From: Kiloniella laminariae
GTDB lineage: Bacteria; Pseudomonadota; Alphaproteobacteria; Kiloniellales; Kiloniellaceae
Direction of reading: 5' to 3'
NCBI RefSeq assembly: GCF_027214005.1
Contig: NZ_JAPWGY010000003.1
Span: 248,001 to 312,000, forward strand
DNA: 64,000 nt
Shown here: piece after piece, positions 9,247 to 16,812 of the stretch
Layout: every line of letters starts with the position of its first letter
How positions within the stretch are numbered: the first letter of the stretch is position 1
Notes under the pieces: model-generated
What the model saw: the letters and a program-made list of their open reading frames with translations, nothing else
Databases searched by the model: none
Told to the model about the DNA's origin: nothing
Made by a program: the position numbers and the translations under genes

Positions 9247-10428
9247 TTGATACCTGCAAACCGGAATAAACGAGCCCGACAAGAGAGTAAGGCAGTGCCA
9301 GCATTAGAAACCAATGCCGCAAGGATACTACCCGCTGTTGAGCGTGCAATTGCAGAGTTGCGCCGGGGAGCAGCTGTTATTATCCAGCGTGGTGGAGGTC
9401 ATGCCGCTTTGATACAGGCTTCAGAGACTGCCTCTCCGCAAGCTCTTGGCAATCTGCGGCTCATCGGCAATGCAGAACCCTGTTTGCTCCTGACTGCCAG
9501 ACGGGCTGCCGCAATCGGAATCAAGGAAGCTACGCCTCTTATTGATACAACCGAAGTAATTGCTTTTGCACTTGATGACATGTCTCCGGATGCTGTGAGC
9601 TATCTGGCTGACCCTGTCCACGATCCCTTGGGCATAAATCTGCGCCACGACAATTTCCTCACAACAGATGTTCCAGAGGTTCTTGCCAGAAATGCGGTGG
9701 CTTTGACCAAGCTTTCCAGCCTTCTTCCTGCAGCACTTTTTGTGAACCTGCCTGACGACAGCTGTGATCAAATAGCAAAAGAGCACAATCTTCTGATCGT
9801 TTCTGCCGAAGATATTGCCAGCTATCGCAGTACAGCAGCCTATAGCCTGAAAAAAGTTGCCTCGGCCCGGATCCCGCTTGAAGTTGCAGAAAAAACCACT
9901 GTTGTCGCCTTTCGACCCCGCGAAGGGGGCGTCGAGCATCTCGCGCTTGTCATCGGTGATCCGGAAGCAGGAAAGCCCGTGCTGGTCCGCCTGCATTCAG
10001 AATGTTTTACCGGGGATTTATTGGGAAGCCTGCGCTGTGATTGTGGAGACCAGTTACGAGGCGCGATCAAACTCATGGACGAAACGGGTGGCGGCATTCT
10101 TCTGTACCTGTCACAGGAAGGTCGCGGTATCGGACTTATGAACAAGCTGCGGGCCTATGAACTGCAGGACAGGGGTGCAGATACTTCCGACGCCAACGAA
10201 CTGGTTGGATTTGATCCGGACGAGCGGATCTATACCCCTGCGGCAGAAATGTTGCGCCAGCTCGGGTTTGGTGAAGTCAGGCTTCTTACAAATAACCCGG
10301 AAAAGGTAACTGCTTTGATCGAAAGTGGCATTGAAGTTATAGAAACAGTGCCACACCATTTTCCATCAAATGGTCATAACGATTTTTATCTGAAAACCAA
10401 GGCCCGGCGCTTTGGTCACACTCTTTAG
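9247..10428 (+). CDS. ribA: GTP cyclohydrolase II with degenerate DHBP-synthase-like N-domain
   Basis: The 393-residue enzyme opens the imidazole ring of GTP in the first committed step of riboflavin synthesis. The C-terminal half (about 200-393) is a full GTP cyclohydrolase II. It has the zinc cysteines in SECFTGDLLGSLRCDCGDQL, catalytic region LYLSQEGRGIGLMNKLRAYELQD and LLTNNPEKV. The N-terminal ~190 residues resemble RibB only loosely. The acidic DEDRENEGD-type metal motif of DHBP synthase is absent, so this half is probably non-catalytic, as in other alphaproteobacterial RibA proteins of this length. The start is TTG, with a weak AGG upstream. No FMN riboswitch is apparent in the preceding 250 bases. 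Confidence 0.9.
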   Translation: MIPANRNKRARQESKAVPALETNAARILPAVERAIAELRRGAAVIIQRGGGHAALIQASETASPQALGNLRLIGNAEPCLLLTARRAAAIGIKEATPLIDTTEVIAFALDDMSPDAVSYLADPVHDPLGINLRHDNFLTTDVPEVLARNAVALTKLSSLLPAALFVNLPDDSCDQIAKEHNLLIVSAEDIASYRSTAAYSLKKVASARIPLEVAEKTTVVAFRPREGGVEHLALVIGDPEAGKPVLVRLHSECFTGDLLGSLRCDCGDQLRGAIKLMDETGGGILLYLSQEGRGIGLMNKLRAYELQDRGADTSDANELVGFDPDERIYTPAAEMLRQLGFGEVRLLTNNPEKVTALIESGIEVIETVPHHFPSNGHNDFYLKTKARRFGHTL

Positions 10429-10537
10429 GCCCCAGCAATCACATTTTCCAGGAACTCTGGTCAGTAACTTTGATCTAAGGCAATTGGTCGGTCGACAAGA
10501 TTGATAGGCAGAGAGTTTCTCCCTGATACCAAACTCC

Positions 10538-10558
10538 GGCAATTATTGCCTTCTTTTT
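10538..10558 (+). terminator. Probable terminator after ribA
   Basis: The sequence GGCAATTATTGCC forms a five-pair stem with a three-base loop and is followed by TTCTTTTT. It lies about 110 bases after the ribA stop and before the next gene on the same strand. The stem is short, so the call is moderate. Confidence 0.4.
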
Positions 10559-10705
10559 ACTGTGACTAATTACAAAAACAGAAAACATATACTTAACACA
10601 TTGAAATATATTAATTTTAATCACGAAAGAGTAAAAACAATTTCTGGCCTGAATATTGCTTAATTAACAACGCTTCCGTTTGTTGTTCATGAAAGTGCCA
10701 GTACC

Positions 10706-11782
10706 ATGATGGATCAGCTCTATGCCCAGCAGGGGATAAAATCAGTTCGGGAAATCCCGACTGCTGCGCAAGCTGTTACCGCATCAACGAACAGAAACCC
10801 TCTTCCGGACAAATTCACACAAAATCCAGCTTCCGATCATAACTTCGCAAACCAGCTCTCAGCTTTCAGTTCCCCCCAGGAAGATGCCTTGCTCCCGCTC
10901 AATGAGCAGCAGGCTATCGAAGGTGTTACAGAAGAAAAACCCGAGTTCGGGTTTCTAGATTTCCTGGATATCATAAACCCGCTACAACATATTCCTGTGA
11001 TTTCAAGCATATACCGCGAAATTACAGGCGACGAAATTCAGGCTCCTGCCCGTATATTTGGTGGCATGATGTATGGCGGTCCCCTGGGATTTGTCTCGGC
11101 CATCGCCAATGTCATGACGGAAGAGACAACAGGCAAAGACATTGGAGAGAATATCATCGCCTCCCTGATCGGCGATGATACTCAAACACCTTCCCCCCAA
11201 GTCGCTTCTGCCCAAACAACGTCGCTTGCAGCTGATCCCTCTCTTCCTGAAACCAGACTCACAGGTGCTGAAGCCCTGATATTCACTCAACTGGCCGCGG
11301 TTGTCCCTCCGCCACCGGTTCCTCTGACAGGTACAAACCCCGCAAACCCGAAAATACCTGGATCAAACAACAGCGAGAAACTGGAAGGGAAAGCAGCGCT
11401 TTCTGCACTCTTCCATGATCTCAGCGGACAGTCTCCTTCACCAGAAACAGAAGATTCAGTCGCGCCGCAAATTGCCCTCAACACAACACCTCCTCTCCAA
11501 AATTCTGTCGGAAAACCCGGAAAATGGTTTTCACTGACTTCTGGTAATGTCGTCGTCGCCCCACAGATCCAGCCCTATTCCTGGAAATCCTCAGGCGCGG
11601 GAAGTGCACCACCTCCTCCGACCAAACCTGTTGCGAATGAAACGGACATGACACAATTCCTGCCGCAGCCAAAGAAGCCTACTGTTGCGGAAACAGCCAG
11701 GATCAGTACAGAAGCACAGTCCGATATAGCCCAATCCATCCTGCAGGGGCTGGATAAATATCAGGAAATGAAATCCCAATAG
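10706..11782 (+). CDS. Conserved alphaproteobacterial protein of unknown function, Pro/Ser-rich
   Basis: A 358-residue protein with no recognised enzyme motif. A conserved-looking core at about 75-155 reads FLDFLDIINPLQHIPVISSIYREITGDEI, then IFGGMMYGGPLGFVSAIANVM and TGKDIGENI. I recall this core from hypothetical proteins of many alphaproteobacteria. Glycine-rich hydrophobic stretches suggest membrane association or self-assembly. The rest is low complexity, rich in Pro, Ser, Thr, Gln and Ala, with short proline runs (VVPPPPVPL, APPPPTKP). It stands alone between ribA and the transpeptidase gene, in an AT-rich intergenic setting. The function is unknown. Confidence 0.75.
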   Translation: MMDQLYAQQGIKSVREIPTAAQAVTASTNRNPLPDKFTQNPASDHNFANQLSAFSSPQEDALLPLNEQQAIEGVTEEKPEFGFLDFLDIINPLQHIPVISSIYREITGDEIQAPARIFGGMMYGGPLGFVSAIANVMTEETTGKDIGENIIASLIGDDTQTPSPQVASAQTTSLAADPSLPETRLTGAEALIFTQLAAVVPPPPVPLTGTNPANPKIPGSNNSEKLEGKAALSALFHDLSGQSPSPETEDSVAPQIALNTTPPLQNSVGKPGKWFSLTSGNVVVAPQIQPYSWKSSGAGSAPPPPTKPVANETDMTQFLPQPKKPTVAETARISTEAQSDIAQSILQGLDKYQEMKSQ

Positions 11783-11899
11783 AGACTCTGCAAAGAGATC
11801 CTCATGAAATCCTGCTCGACAAGTTCACCTGGATCTGTATCTTTCCGCAATATTCCTCGGAATAATTCTGGACGATAACCAGGTTCTTAAAGAGTAAAA

Positions 11900-12448
11900 A
11901 TGGACATCACTGTAAAACAGACCGCCAAGTCGTGGTCTCTTCATTGCGGCAACCGTTCCTGGCCTTGTGCTATTGGTAAAAATGGCACTGTTCATCCCGA
12001 CCAAAAAGTTGAGGGTGATGGAAAAACACCTGTCGGAAGCTGGAAAGTCAGATCTCTGCTCTTTCGTGCCGATCGTATCACCCAGGAAGAACGCAGCAGT
12101 TTTATTGATAATCTCGTCTGTTCCCCCTTAAATCAGCGAGATGGCTGGTGTGATGACCCACAAGACGCCTATTATAACAGACCCGTCATTATTCCCTACG
12201 ATGCCGGTCATGAATTACTCTGGCGGGACCAGGAAAACGTTTATGATCTCATCATCATTCTTGGATATAATGATGACCCCGTGGTCAAGGGCAAAGGTTC
12301 GGCAATCTTTCTTCATATAGCAAAGCCGGGGCTTACCCCGACCGAAGGCTGTATTGCCCTGGCCCGCGATCATCTGCTTGAGCTATTGCCCCTGATCACT
12401 GACAATTCATCCCTTCACGTTGTTATTGACGGGGTACAACAGGATTAA
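11900..12448 (+). CDS. L,D-transpeptidase / YkuD-fold protein
   Basis: A 182-residue YkuD-type protein. The substrate-binding GDGKTPVGSWKV occurs near residues 38-50. The active-site signature HIAKPGLTPTEGCIALARDHLLELL (about 139-165) contains the family His and the nucleophilic Cys in EGC. Members cross-link or edit peptidoglycan, or attach proteins to it. There is no obvious signal peptide, although most act in the periplasm; the short DUF-type YkuD members of this shape are often annotated without one. The following lipoprotein gene starts 4 bases after its stop, suggesting a cell-envelope pair. Confidence 0.85.
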   Translation: MDITVKQTAKSWSLHCGNRSWPCAIGKNGTVHPDQKVEGDGKTPVGSWKVRSLLFRADRITQEERSSFIDNLVCSPLNQRDGWCDDPQDAYYNRPVIIPYDAGHELLWRDQENVYDLIIILGYNDDPVVKGKGSAIFLHIAKPGLTPTEGCIALARDHLLELLPLITDNSSLHVVIDGVQQD

Positions 12449-12452
12449 AGGC

Positions 12453-13040
12453 ATGATTATCCGATTAAATATCGCGCTTGTTCTTTTATTGATGGTGTCA
12501 TCCTGCAGTTCTGTTGCCGGTTTCACCCATATAAGAACCGCAGAATATGCCGCTTATATGCCCGGTGACGCCCTTCTTGCTGCCAATAATTCACCAATAA
12601 AAATCGTCGTGTTGCCGCAGGCATCATCAGGGGGAGATACAGATCAGCAGGTAGCGGCCTCTGCTGCCGCAATTGTCGCCGGACTCGAGCAATATGGTCC
12701 GCGGTGGTTTGTTGCCCGCTACAGTGCAGCACCTGATTTTGTCGCAAACGAGGATTATGAGCTTCGTTGGGTACTCAACGCGCCGGAAAACAAAAACGAA
12801 GACAGACTCTGTGATCAAGATTACGCCCGGGAAATAACTTTGGCAGAACAGCACACAGGTGTCGTTATCGCCGCTTTCTGCAGAGGAAATACCCGGCTTT
12901 CCAGTATTCGGGCCCGTATATGGGAAAAGCCTGACAGTGAAAAATTCAGGGAAACAGTCGGCCTGATGGGGCGTTACCTGATGCCTGTTCGCAACCCGAA
13001 CAGGATTGAAAATTGCCGTAACCTGGAAGACTGCCTTTAG
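12453..13040 (+). CDS. Envelope lipoprotein of unknown function
   Basis: I chose ATG 12453, 195 residues, because AGGATTAAAGG precedes it and it gives a compact lipoprotein signal (a short basic start, LNIALVLLLMVSSC lipobox). The mature part has a region IKIVVLPQASSGGDTDQQVAASAAAIVAGLEQYGP, four further cysteines and a C-terminal ENCRNLEDCL. The pattern loosely recalls CpaD-type pilus lipoproteins, but no pilus genes are nearby and I do not assign it. It probably forms an operon with the YkuD gene 4 bases upstream. Confidence 0.72.
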   Translation: MIIRLNIALVLLLMVSSCSSVAGFTHIRTAEYAAYMPGDALLAANNSPIKIVVLPQASSGGDTDQQVAASAAAIVAGLEQYGPRWFVARYSAAPDFVANEDYELRWVLNAPENKNEDRLCDQDYAREITLAEQHTGVVIAAFCRGNTRLSSIRARIWEKPDSEKFRETVGLMGRYLMPVRNPNRIENCRNLEDCL

Positions 13041-13045
13041 GAGAA

Positions 13046-13080
13046 AGAAGAGCGGAGTAATGATAATTTCCGCTCTATTC
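13046..13080. terminator. Hairpin between convergent genes
   Basis: AGAGCGGA at 13049-13056 pairs with TCCGCTCT at 13069-13076, and T-rich sequence follows. It lies between the lipoprotein gene (+) and yggS (-) and may end both transcripts. Confidence 0.5.
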
Positions 13081-13110
13081 TTAACCGGTCAGAGAAAAAT
13101 CATCAGAAAT

Positions 13111-13788
13111 TCAGGCCTGTTCCGAGTAATCCCGTTCGCCAAAGATTCCGGATCCGACCCGGACATCCGTCGCCCCGAAACGAATTGCCGTTTCAAAATC
13201 CCCAGTCATGCCCATAGACAACCGGGGCAAGCCATATTCTTCAGCCAGTTTATAGAGAAAAGAAAAGTGCAGGGCAGCTTCCTGATCGACTGGCGGAATA
13301 CACATCAATCCGATAACCGGAAGCTTCACAGATCGGCAATGATCCAGCAATGCCTTTAAATCAGCAGGCATTACCCCGGCTTTCTGACTCTCCTCACCTG
13401 TATTGACCTGGATATAACAGGGGATAAACCGATCCTGCTTTGACATCTCCTTGACCAGAGAATCCGCAAGCTTGATCCGGTCTACTGTTTGAATCACATC
13501 AAAGAGACCAACAGCCTCGCTGCATTTGTTCGTTTGCAGCGGGCCGATAAGGTGCAAGACAATATCAGGCTTCTCTACTTTCAAGGGCTTGAATTTAGCC
13601 AGAGCTTCCTGAACCCTGTTCTCTCCAAAAACCCTCTGTCCAGCCTCATAGGCCTCCAGCACGGCTTCGGCAGGGTTGGCCTTGCTCACAGCAACAAGAG
13701 AAACAGGCCCCTTATTCATCAGGGATACCTCTTGAGCTGCTTTAACCTGTTTTCCAATCTTATCCAGGTTTTCTTTGATAGACACCAT
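13111..13788 (-). CDS. Pyridoxal phosphate homeostasis protein (YggS/PROSC family)
   Basis: A 225-residue single-domain PLP-binding protein of the alanine-racemase-like TIM-barrel fold. Lys36 in SLVAVSKANPAEAV is the expected Schiff-base lysine. Other family marks are FGENRVQEALAKF, HLIGPLQTNK, CYIQVNTGEESQKAG, LMCIPP and LSMGMTGDFETAIRFGATDVRVGSGIFG. It buffers PLP and affects amino-acid and vitamin B6 balance and has no known catalytic turnover. Its length is normal for the family. Confidence 0.95.
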   Translation of the reverse strand: MVSIKENLDKIGKQVKAAQEVSLMNKGPVSLVAVSKANPAEAVLEAYEAGQRVFGENRVQEALAKFKPLKVEKPDIVLHLIGPLQTNKCSEAVGLFDVIQTVDRIKLADSLVKEMSKQDRFIPCYIQVNTGEESQKAGVMPADLKALLDHCRSVKLPVIGLMCIPPVDQEAALHFSFLYKLAEEYGLPRLSMGMTGDFETAIRFGATDVRVGSGIFGERDYSEQA

Positions 13789-13830
13789 GACCTGCTCACT
13801 ATCCCGATTTAATAATCATGTCGATTGCCC

Positions 13831-14646
13831 TTAGAGGTAACCGAATTTCTTCATCTGATGTCCATGGTCTTTTTCAATCTGCTTGACCTGTTTATCTGTC
13901 AGAACCGATTGCCATTGACCTGATTTTCCGGCACGGAAAAATCGCTCACTGTTTTTAGATTTTTCCGTAAAACCTTCTTCTTCTTCAATTGTTTGTAGAA
14001 CTTTAAAAGACGAATGAGTAATCGCGCGCTGGATTCGTGCCTCATCCTTAGTAATACCAAGCTTGCGAGAAATCGCCCCGAAGGTTTCTTCCGGTTTCTC
14101 CAGCATATCTTCATAGCGATAAACCATCAGCGTTTTATGGGGAATCTGCGTCCAGGATTTCACATGATTGGACCAGCTGTTATAGACCTCGTAGATTGGG
14201 CGGTCTGATTTCGTTGATTCTTTGGCCAGGATCTTGATTGCTTTGTCAATTGTCACACCAAAATGGTCAGCAGCAGAAATGGCAACGTCTCTTGGATCTC
14301 TTACTATATAGACTGCGGCACCGGTTGCATCCATCGCAACCAAAGGCTTACCCAGATATTCACCCAGAAAATTATGGGTCTTCAAAATAAGGACGTTTTT
14401 ACTTAATCGGGATATCGCCCTTTGTACATCAACCCGAATATCAGCAATTTCCTGTCTACTGAGTTCTTCCAATGGCTTGTTAAAGACACCATTATACCAT
14501 CGTGTGTTCGCTTCACCTGAACAGATTTCACTGACTTTATTGACAGGCAAGGGTTCTTTGGAATCCGCGATAAGATTGGCCAAAAATGTCCTCATCCAGG
14601 TGTTACCTGATTTTGGATAAGACGCTAACCACAAGATTCCAGGCAT
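13831..14646 (-). CDS. Sulfotransferase-domain protein
   Basis: The 271-residue protein carries the cytosolic sulfotransferase fold, which moves sulfate from PAPS to a hydroxyl or amine acceptor. The 5'-phosphosulfate loop is SYPKSGNTWMRTFLANLI near residues 9-27. The 3'-phosphate region IVRDPRDVAISAADHFG lies at about 115-130. The C-terminal RFFRAGKSGQWQSVLTDKQVKQIEKDHG matches the RxGxxGxW region of the family. The acceptor is unknown; surface glycans or lipids are typical for bacterial members. No PAPS-synthesis genes are nearby. Confidence 0.88.
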   Translation of the reverse strand: MPGILWLASYPKSGNTWMRTFLANLIADSKEPLPVNKVSEICSGEANTRWYNGVFNKPLEELSRQEIADIRVDVQRAISRLSKNVLILKTHNFLGEYLGKPLVAMDATGAAVYIVRDPRDVAISAADHFGVTIDKAIKILAKESTKSDRPIYEVYNSWSNHVKSWTQIPHKTLMVYRYEDMLEKPEETFGAISRKLGITKDEARIQRAITHSSFKVLQTIEEEEGFTEKSKNSERFFRAGKSGQWQSVLTDKQVKQIEKDHGHQMKKFGYL

Positions 14647-14956
14647 AAGGGATATAACTCCGCAAGGTTATTTTCGTATTTTCAAGGTAAAGCAACCCGG
14701 CAGATTTATACGGGTTTCCAAACCAAATTCTGTTATGAAGCATTCTTATCAGTTTATCCTCTGTTGAGGCAACAGCTGAACTTTCCGCAGGAATCCAGTA
14801 TTTCACAATAAAATTGTTGCATAAGTGACACAGTGATACTCCAAAACAACAAACCTTGATCAAGAGCGCTTGAAATAGATAAAAAAAGGGTGTTATCTGG
14901 GCACACTAAATTTGAGGGGGGAATTCCTCTCCTTAGTTAATCTTTTGGAGATCGAA
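14647..14956. other. 310-base intergenic region upstream of the porin
   Basis: The region separates the sulfotransferase gene from the porin, and the two are divergent. It is AT-rich and holds the porin promoter candidate and leader. The frames running through it show no coherent protein. I see no other element. Confidence 0.5.
14870..14898 (+). promoter_or_regulatory. Candidate sigma-70 promoter of the porin gene
   Basis: TTGAAA at 14870-14875 and TTATCT at 14893-14898 are separated by 17 bases. They lie about 58 bases upstream of the porin start, followed by a G-rich leader. Confidence 0.4.
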
Positions 14957-16015
14957 ATGAAAAAAATTCTACTCGCTAGCTCTGCCATCGTTGCAGCTGC
15001 TGCAGTATCCGCTCCAGCTTTTGCTGAAGACGGCGCAATCAACTTCAACGTGTTCACGCAGTTCCATGCTTCTTCTACAGATAGCGATAATAATTCTGTA
15101 GCCACGAACAACGGTCACGATTTCAACACAAACTCTGAAATCAAGGTTTCTGCTTCCAATACCGCAGATAACGGCCTGAAGTATGGTCTGGTTATCGAAC
15201 TGGAAACAGACCAGAGTGCTACAAACAATGTTGATGAAAACTACATCTGGCTCGAAAGCGATTTTGGTCGCGTAGAACTTGGTGACCAGGATGGTGCAGC
15301 AAACAACCTTTTCGTAGGTGGTGCTGATGTTGGCCTGACTTACGGCATGATCGATAACCCGACTGGTTCTTCTGTAACCGGCGCTGGTGCTGATACTGCA
15401 GCTGATGTTTCTGATACAGGTGATTCAACAAAAATCACTTATTACACACCATCTTTCAACGGCTTCAAAGCTGCAGTTTCTTACGCTCCTGATTCCTCAG
15501 AAGGTAACGGTGTAGCTGTTTCCGTTACAGATCTTCGTATGGAACAGGCTGTTGAAGCAGGTTTGAACTATTCTGGTACCTTCAACGACTTCACTCTTGA
15601 CGTTGGTGCTGCTGGTGTATTTGCAGACTCCAATGGATCTGCTCTCGGCGCTGGTGTTGACAGTGACGACAACCAATTCTGGGGTGCTGGCGTTGGTTTC
15701 AATGTTGGTTATGCTGGCTTTAAAGTTGGTGCTGGTTACACTTACGAAGACGGTGACAAAGTATTCGACAACCAGAATTCTGTAGATGCAGGTATCAGCT
15801 ACACAACTGGCCCATGGTTGTTCGCAGTTGCTGGTGTTTGGTCTGAAACAGAATTGAATGGTTCAAGCGAAATTGAAAACCAGGCTATCTCTGCTGGTGT
15901 TCAGTACGAAGTTGCTCCTGGTCTTGCTGTATACGGTTCTGCGATCACTGGTGACTACGAAGGTGGTTCTGGCGATTTCACATCCGCACAGACTGGTGTT
16001 CTCGTAAGCTTCTAA
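14957..16015 (+). CDS. Major outer-membrane porin (gram-negative porin family)
   Basis: The 352-residue precursor starts at ATG 14957, with GGAG six bases upstream. A classic signal peptide, MKKILLASSAIVAAAAVSAP followed by AFA, is cleaved before EDGAINF. The mature protein is acidic, rich in Gly, Asn, Asp and aromatic residues with alternating beta-strand patterns. It contains the porin-type segment NYIWLESDFGRVELGDQDGAANNLF and ends in Phe (VLVSF), as outer-membrane beta-barrels do. Codon use is strikingly uniform and T-rich (GCT, GGT, GTT), unlike its neighbours, as expected for a very highly expressed gene. A strong terminator follows. It is probably a trimeric diffusion porin. Confidence 0.92.
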   Translation: MKKILLASSAIVAAAAVSAPAFAEDGAINFNVFTQFHASSTDSDNNSVATNNGHDFNTNSEIKVSASNTADNGLKYGLVIELETDQSATNNVDENYIWLESDFGRVELGDQDGAANNLFVGGADVGLTYGMIDNPTGSSVTGAGADTAADVSDTGDSTKITYYTPSFNGFKAAVSYAPDSSEGNGVAVSVTDLRMEQAVEAGLNYSGTFNDFTLDVGAAGVFADSNGSALGAGVDSDDNQFWGAGVGFNVGYAGFKVGAGYTYEDGDKVFDNQNSVDAGISYTTGPWLFAVAGVWSETELNGSSEIENQAISAGVQYEVAPGLAVYGSAITGDYEGGSGDFTSAQTGVLVSF

Positions 16016-16050
16016 TTTTTAGAAACTCTACAAGAATATTTAAAAAGATG

Positions 16051-16088
16051 CTGCCGGAGCTAATTTTAGCTTCGGCAGTATTTTTTTG
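16051..16088 (+). terminator. Rho-independent terminator of the porin gene
   Basis: CTGCCGGAGCTAA at 16051 pairs with TTAGCTTCGGCAG ending at 16078 (one G-U pair). The next bases are TATTTTTTT. This is a textbook intrinsic terminator. Confidence 0.88.
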
Positions 16089-16144
16089 CCTGTTTTTTTG
16101 TGTTAGCTATAGTGCCTGTTGAAATCGCTTCGGAAGAAACGTTC

Positions 16145-16675
16145 ATGTCATCCAAGAGTTTTGCTTCTCGATATCTTGCCATTTTTCCTGTACTTTTTGC
16201 TATTTCCGCCTGTGGCTTACAGGGGCAGGATAAAAAAATTGAACATGAATCAGACAAATATTATAAACAGACAGGGGGGTCGCTCCTTGGTGGTGAAGGT
16301 GGCCTGAATATTCTTGGAGGTGATGATAGTAAACCTCAAGACAGCGGTGCCGGAATCGGGGTGAACTCGTTCCTCTGGCGCGCATCCCTTGATACTATTG
16401 CTTTTATGCCCCTGGCCTCCGCAGATCCTTTTGGAGGTGTGATCATCACAGACTGGTATAGCCCCGATGAATCCCAGATAGAACGATTCAAAGTCAATGT
16501 TTTCATCCTTGGCCAGGAACTGCGCGCTGATGGCGTTCGTGCCTCTGTGTTCAAACAGCGCCGGGATGTTACAGGTGGCTGGATTGATGCCAAGGTTGAC
16601 CCCAAAACCGGTAGCGAACTCGAAGATGCTATTCTGACCAGAGCTCGACAGCTGCGTATCGCTTCTAGCGAATAA
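16145..16675 (+). CDS. DUF3576 lipoprotein
   Basis: A 176-residue precursor from ATG 16145. A basic N-terminus (SSKSFASRYL) and hydrophobic stretch lead to the lipobox FAISAC. The mature core NSFLWRASLDTIAFMPLASADPFGGVIITDWY and a strand-rich segment IERFKVNVFILGQELRADGVRASVFKQ are typical of DUF3576, an alphaproteobacterial envelope family of unknown role. It commonly sits next to leuS-lptE-holA, as here, which suggests a link to outer-membrane assembly. The function is unproven. Confidence 0.88.
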   Translation: MSSKSFASRYLAIFPVLFAISACGLQGQDKKIEHESDKYYKQTGGSLLGGEGGLNILGGDDSKPQDSGAGIGVNSFLWRASLDTIAFMPLASADPFGGVIITDWYSPDESQIERFKVNVFILGQELRADGVRASVFKQRRDVTGGWIDAKVDPKTGSELEDAILTRARQLRIASSE

Positions 16676-16718
16676 ATTAGTCCTGCCTTCCTGCAAGGCC
16701 CAGAGGCTCCAAGCTTGA

Positions 16719-16766
16719 AAGGCCACAGTACTGGTTTGATCGTTATCACCAACTGTGGCCTTCTTT
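16719..16766 (+). terminator. Terminator between the DUF3576 gene and leuS
   Basis: AAGGCCACAGT (16719-16729) pairs with ACTGTGGCCTT (16752-16762), and CTTTAA follows. The long loop contains a partial inner stem. Confidence 0.65.
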
Positions 16767-16812
16767 AATTCACGATTCCCTTTTACAGGGCTCTTTAAAG
16801 AAATATTTGAGA

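Noticed and set aside
14603-14863. 86-codon minus-strand frame upstream of the sulfotransferase
   Set aside because: It overlaps the sulfotransferase start by 44 bases, and shows no motif or ribosome binding site.
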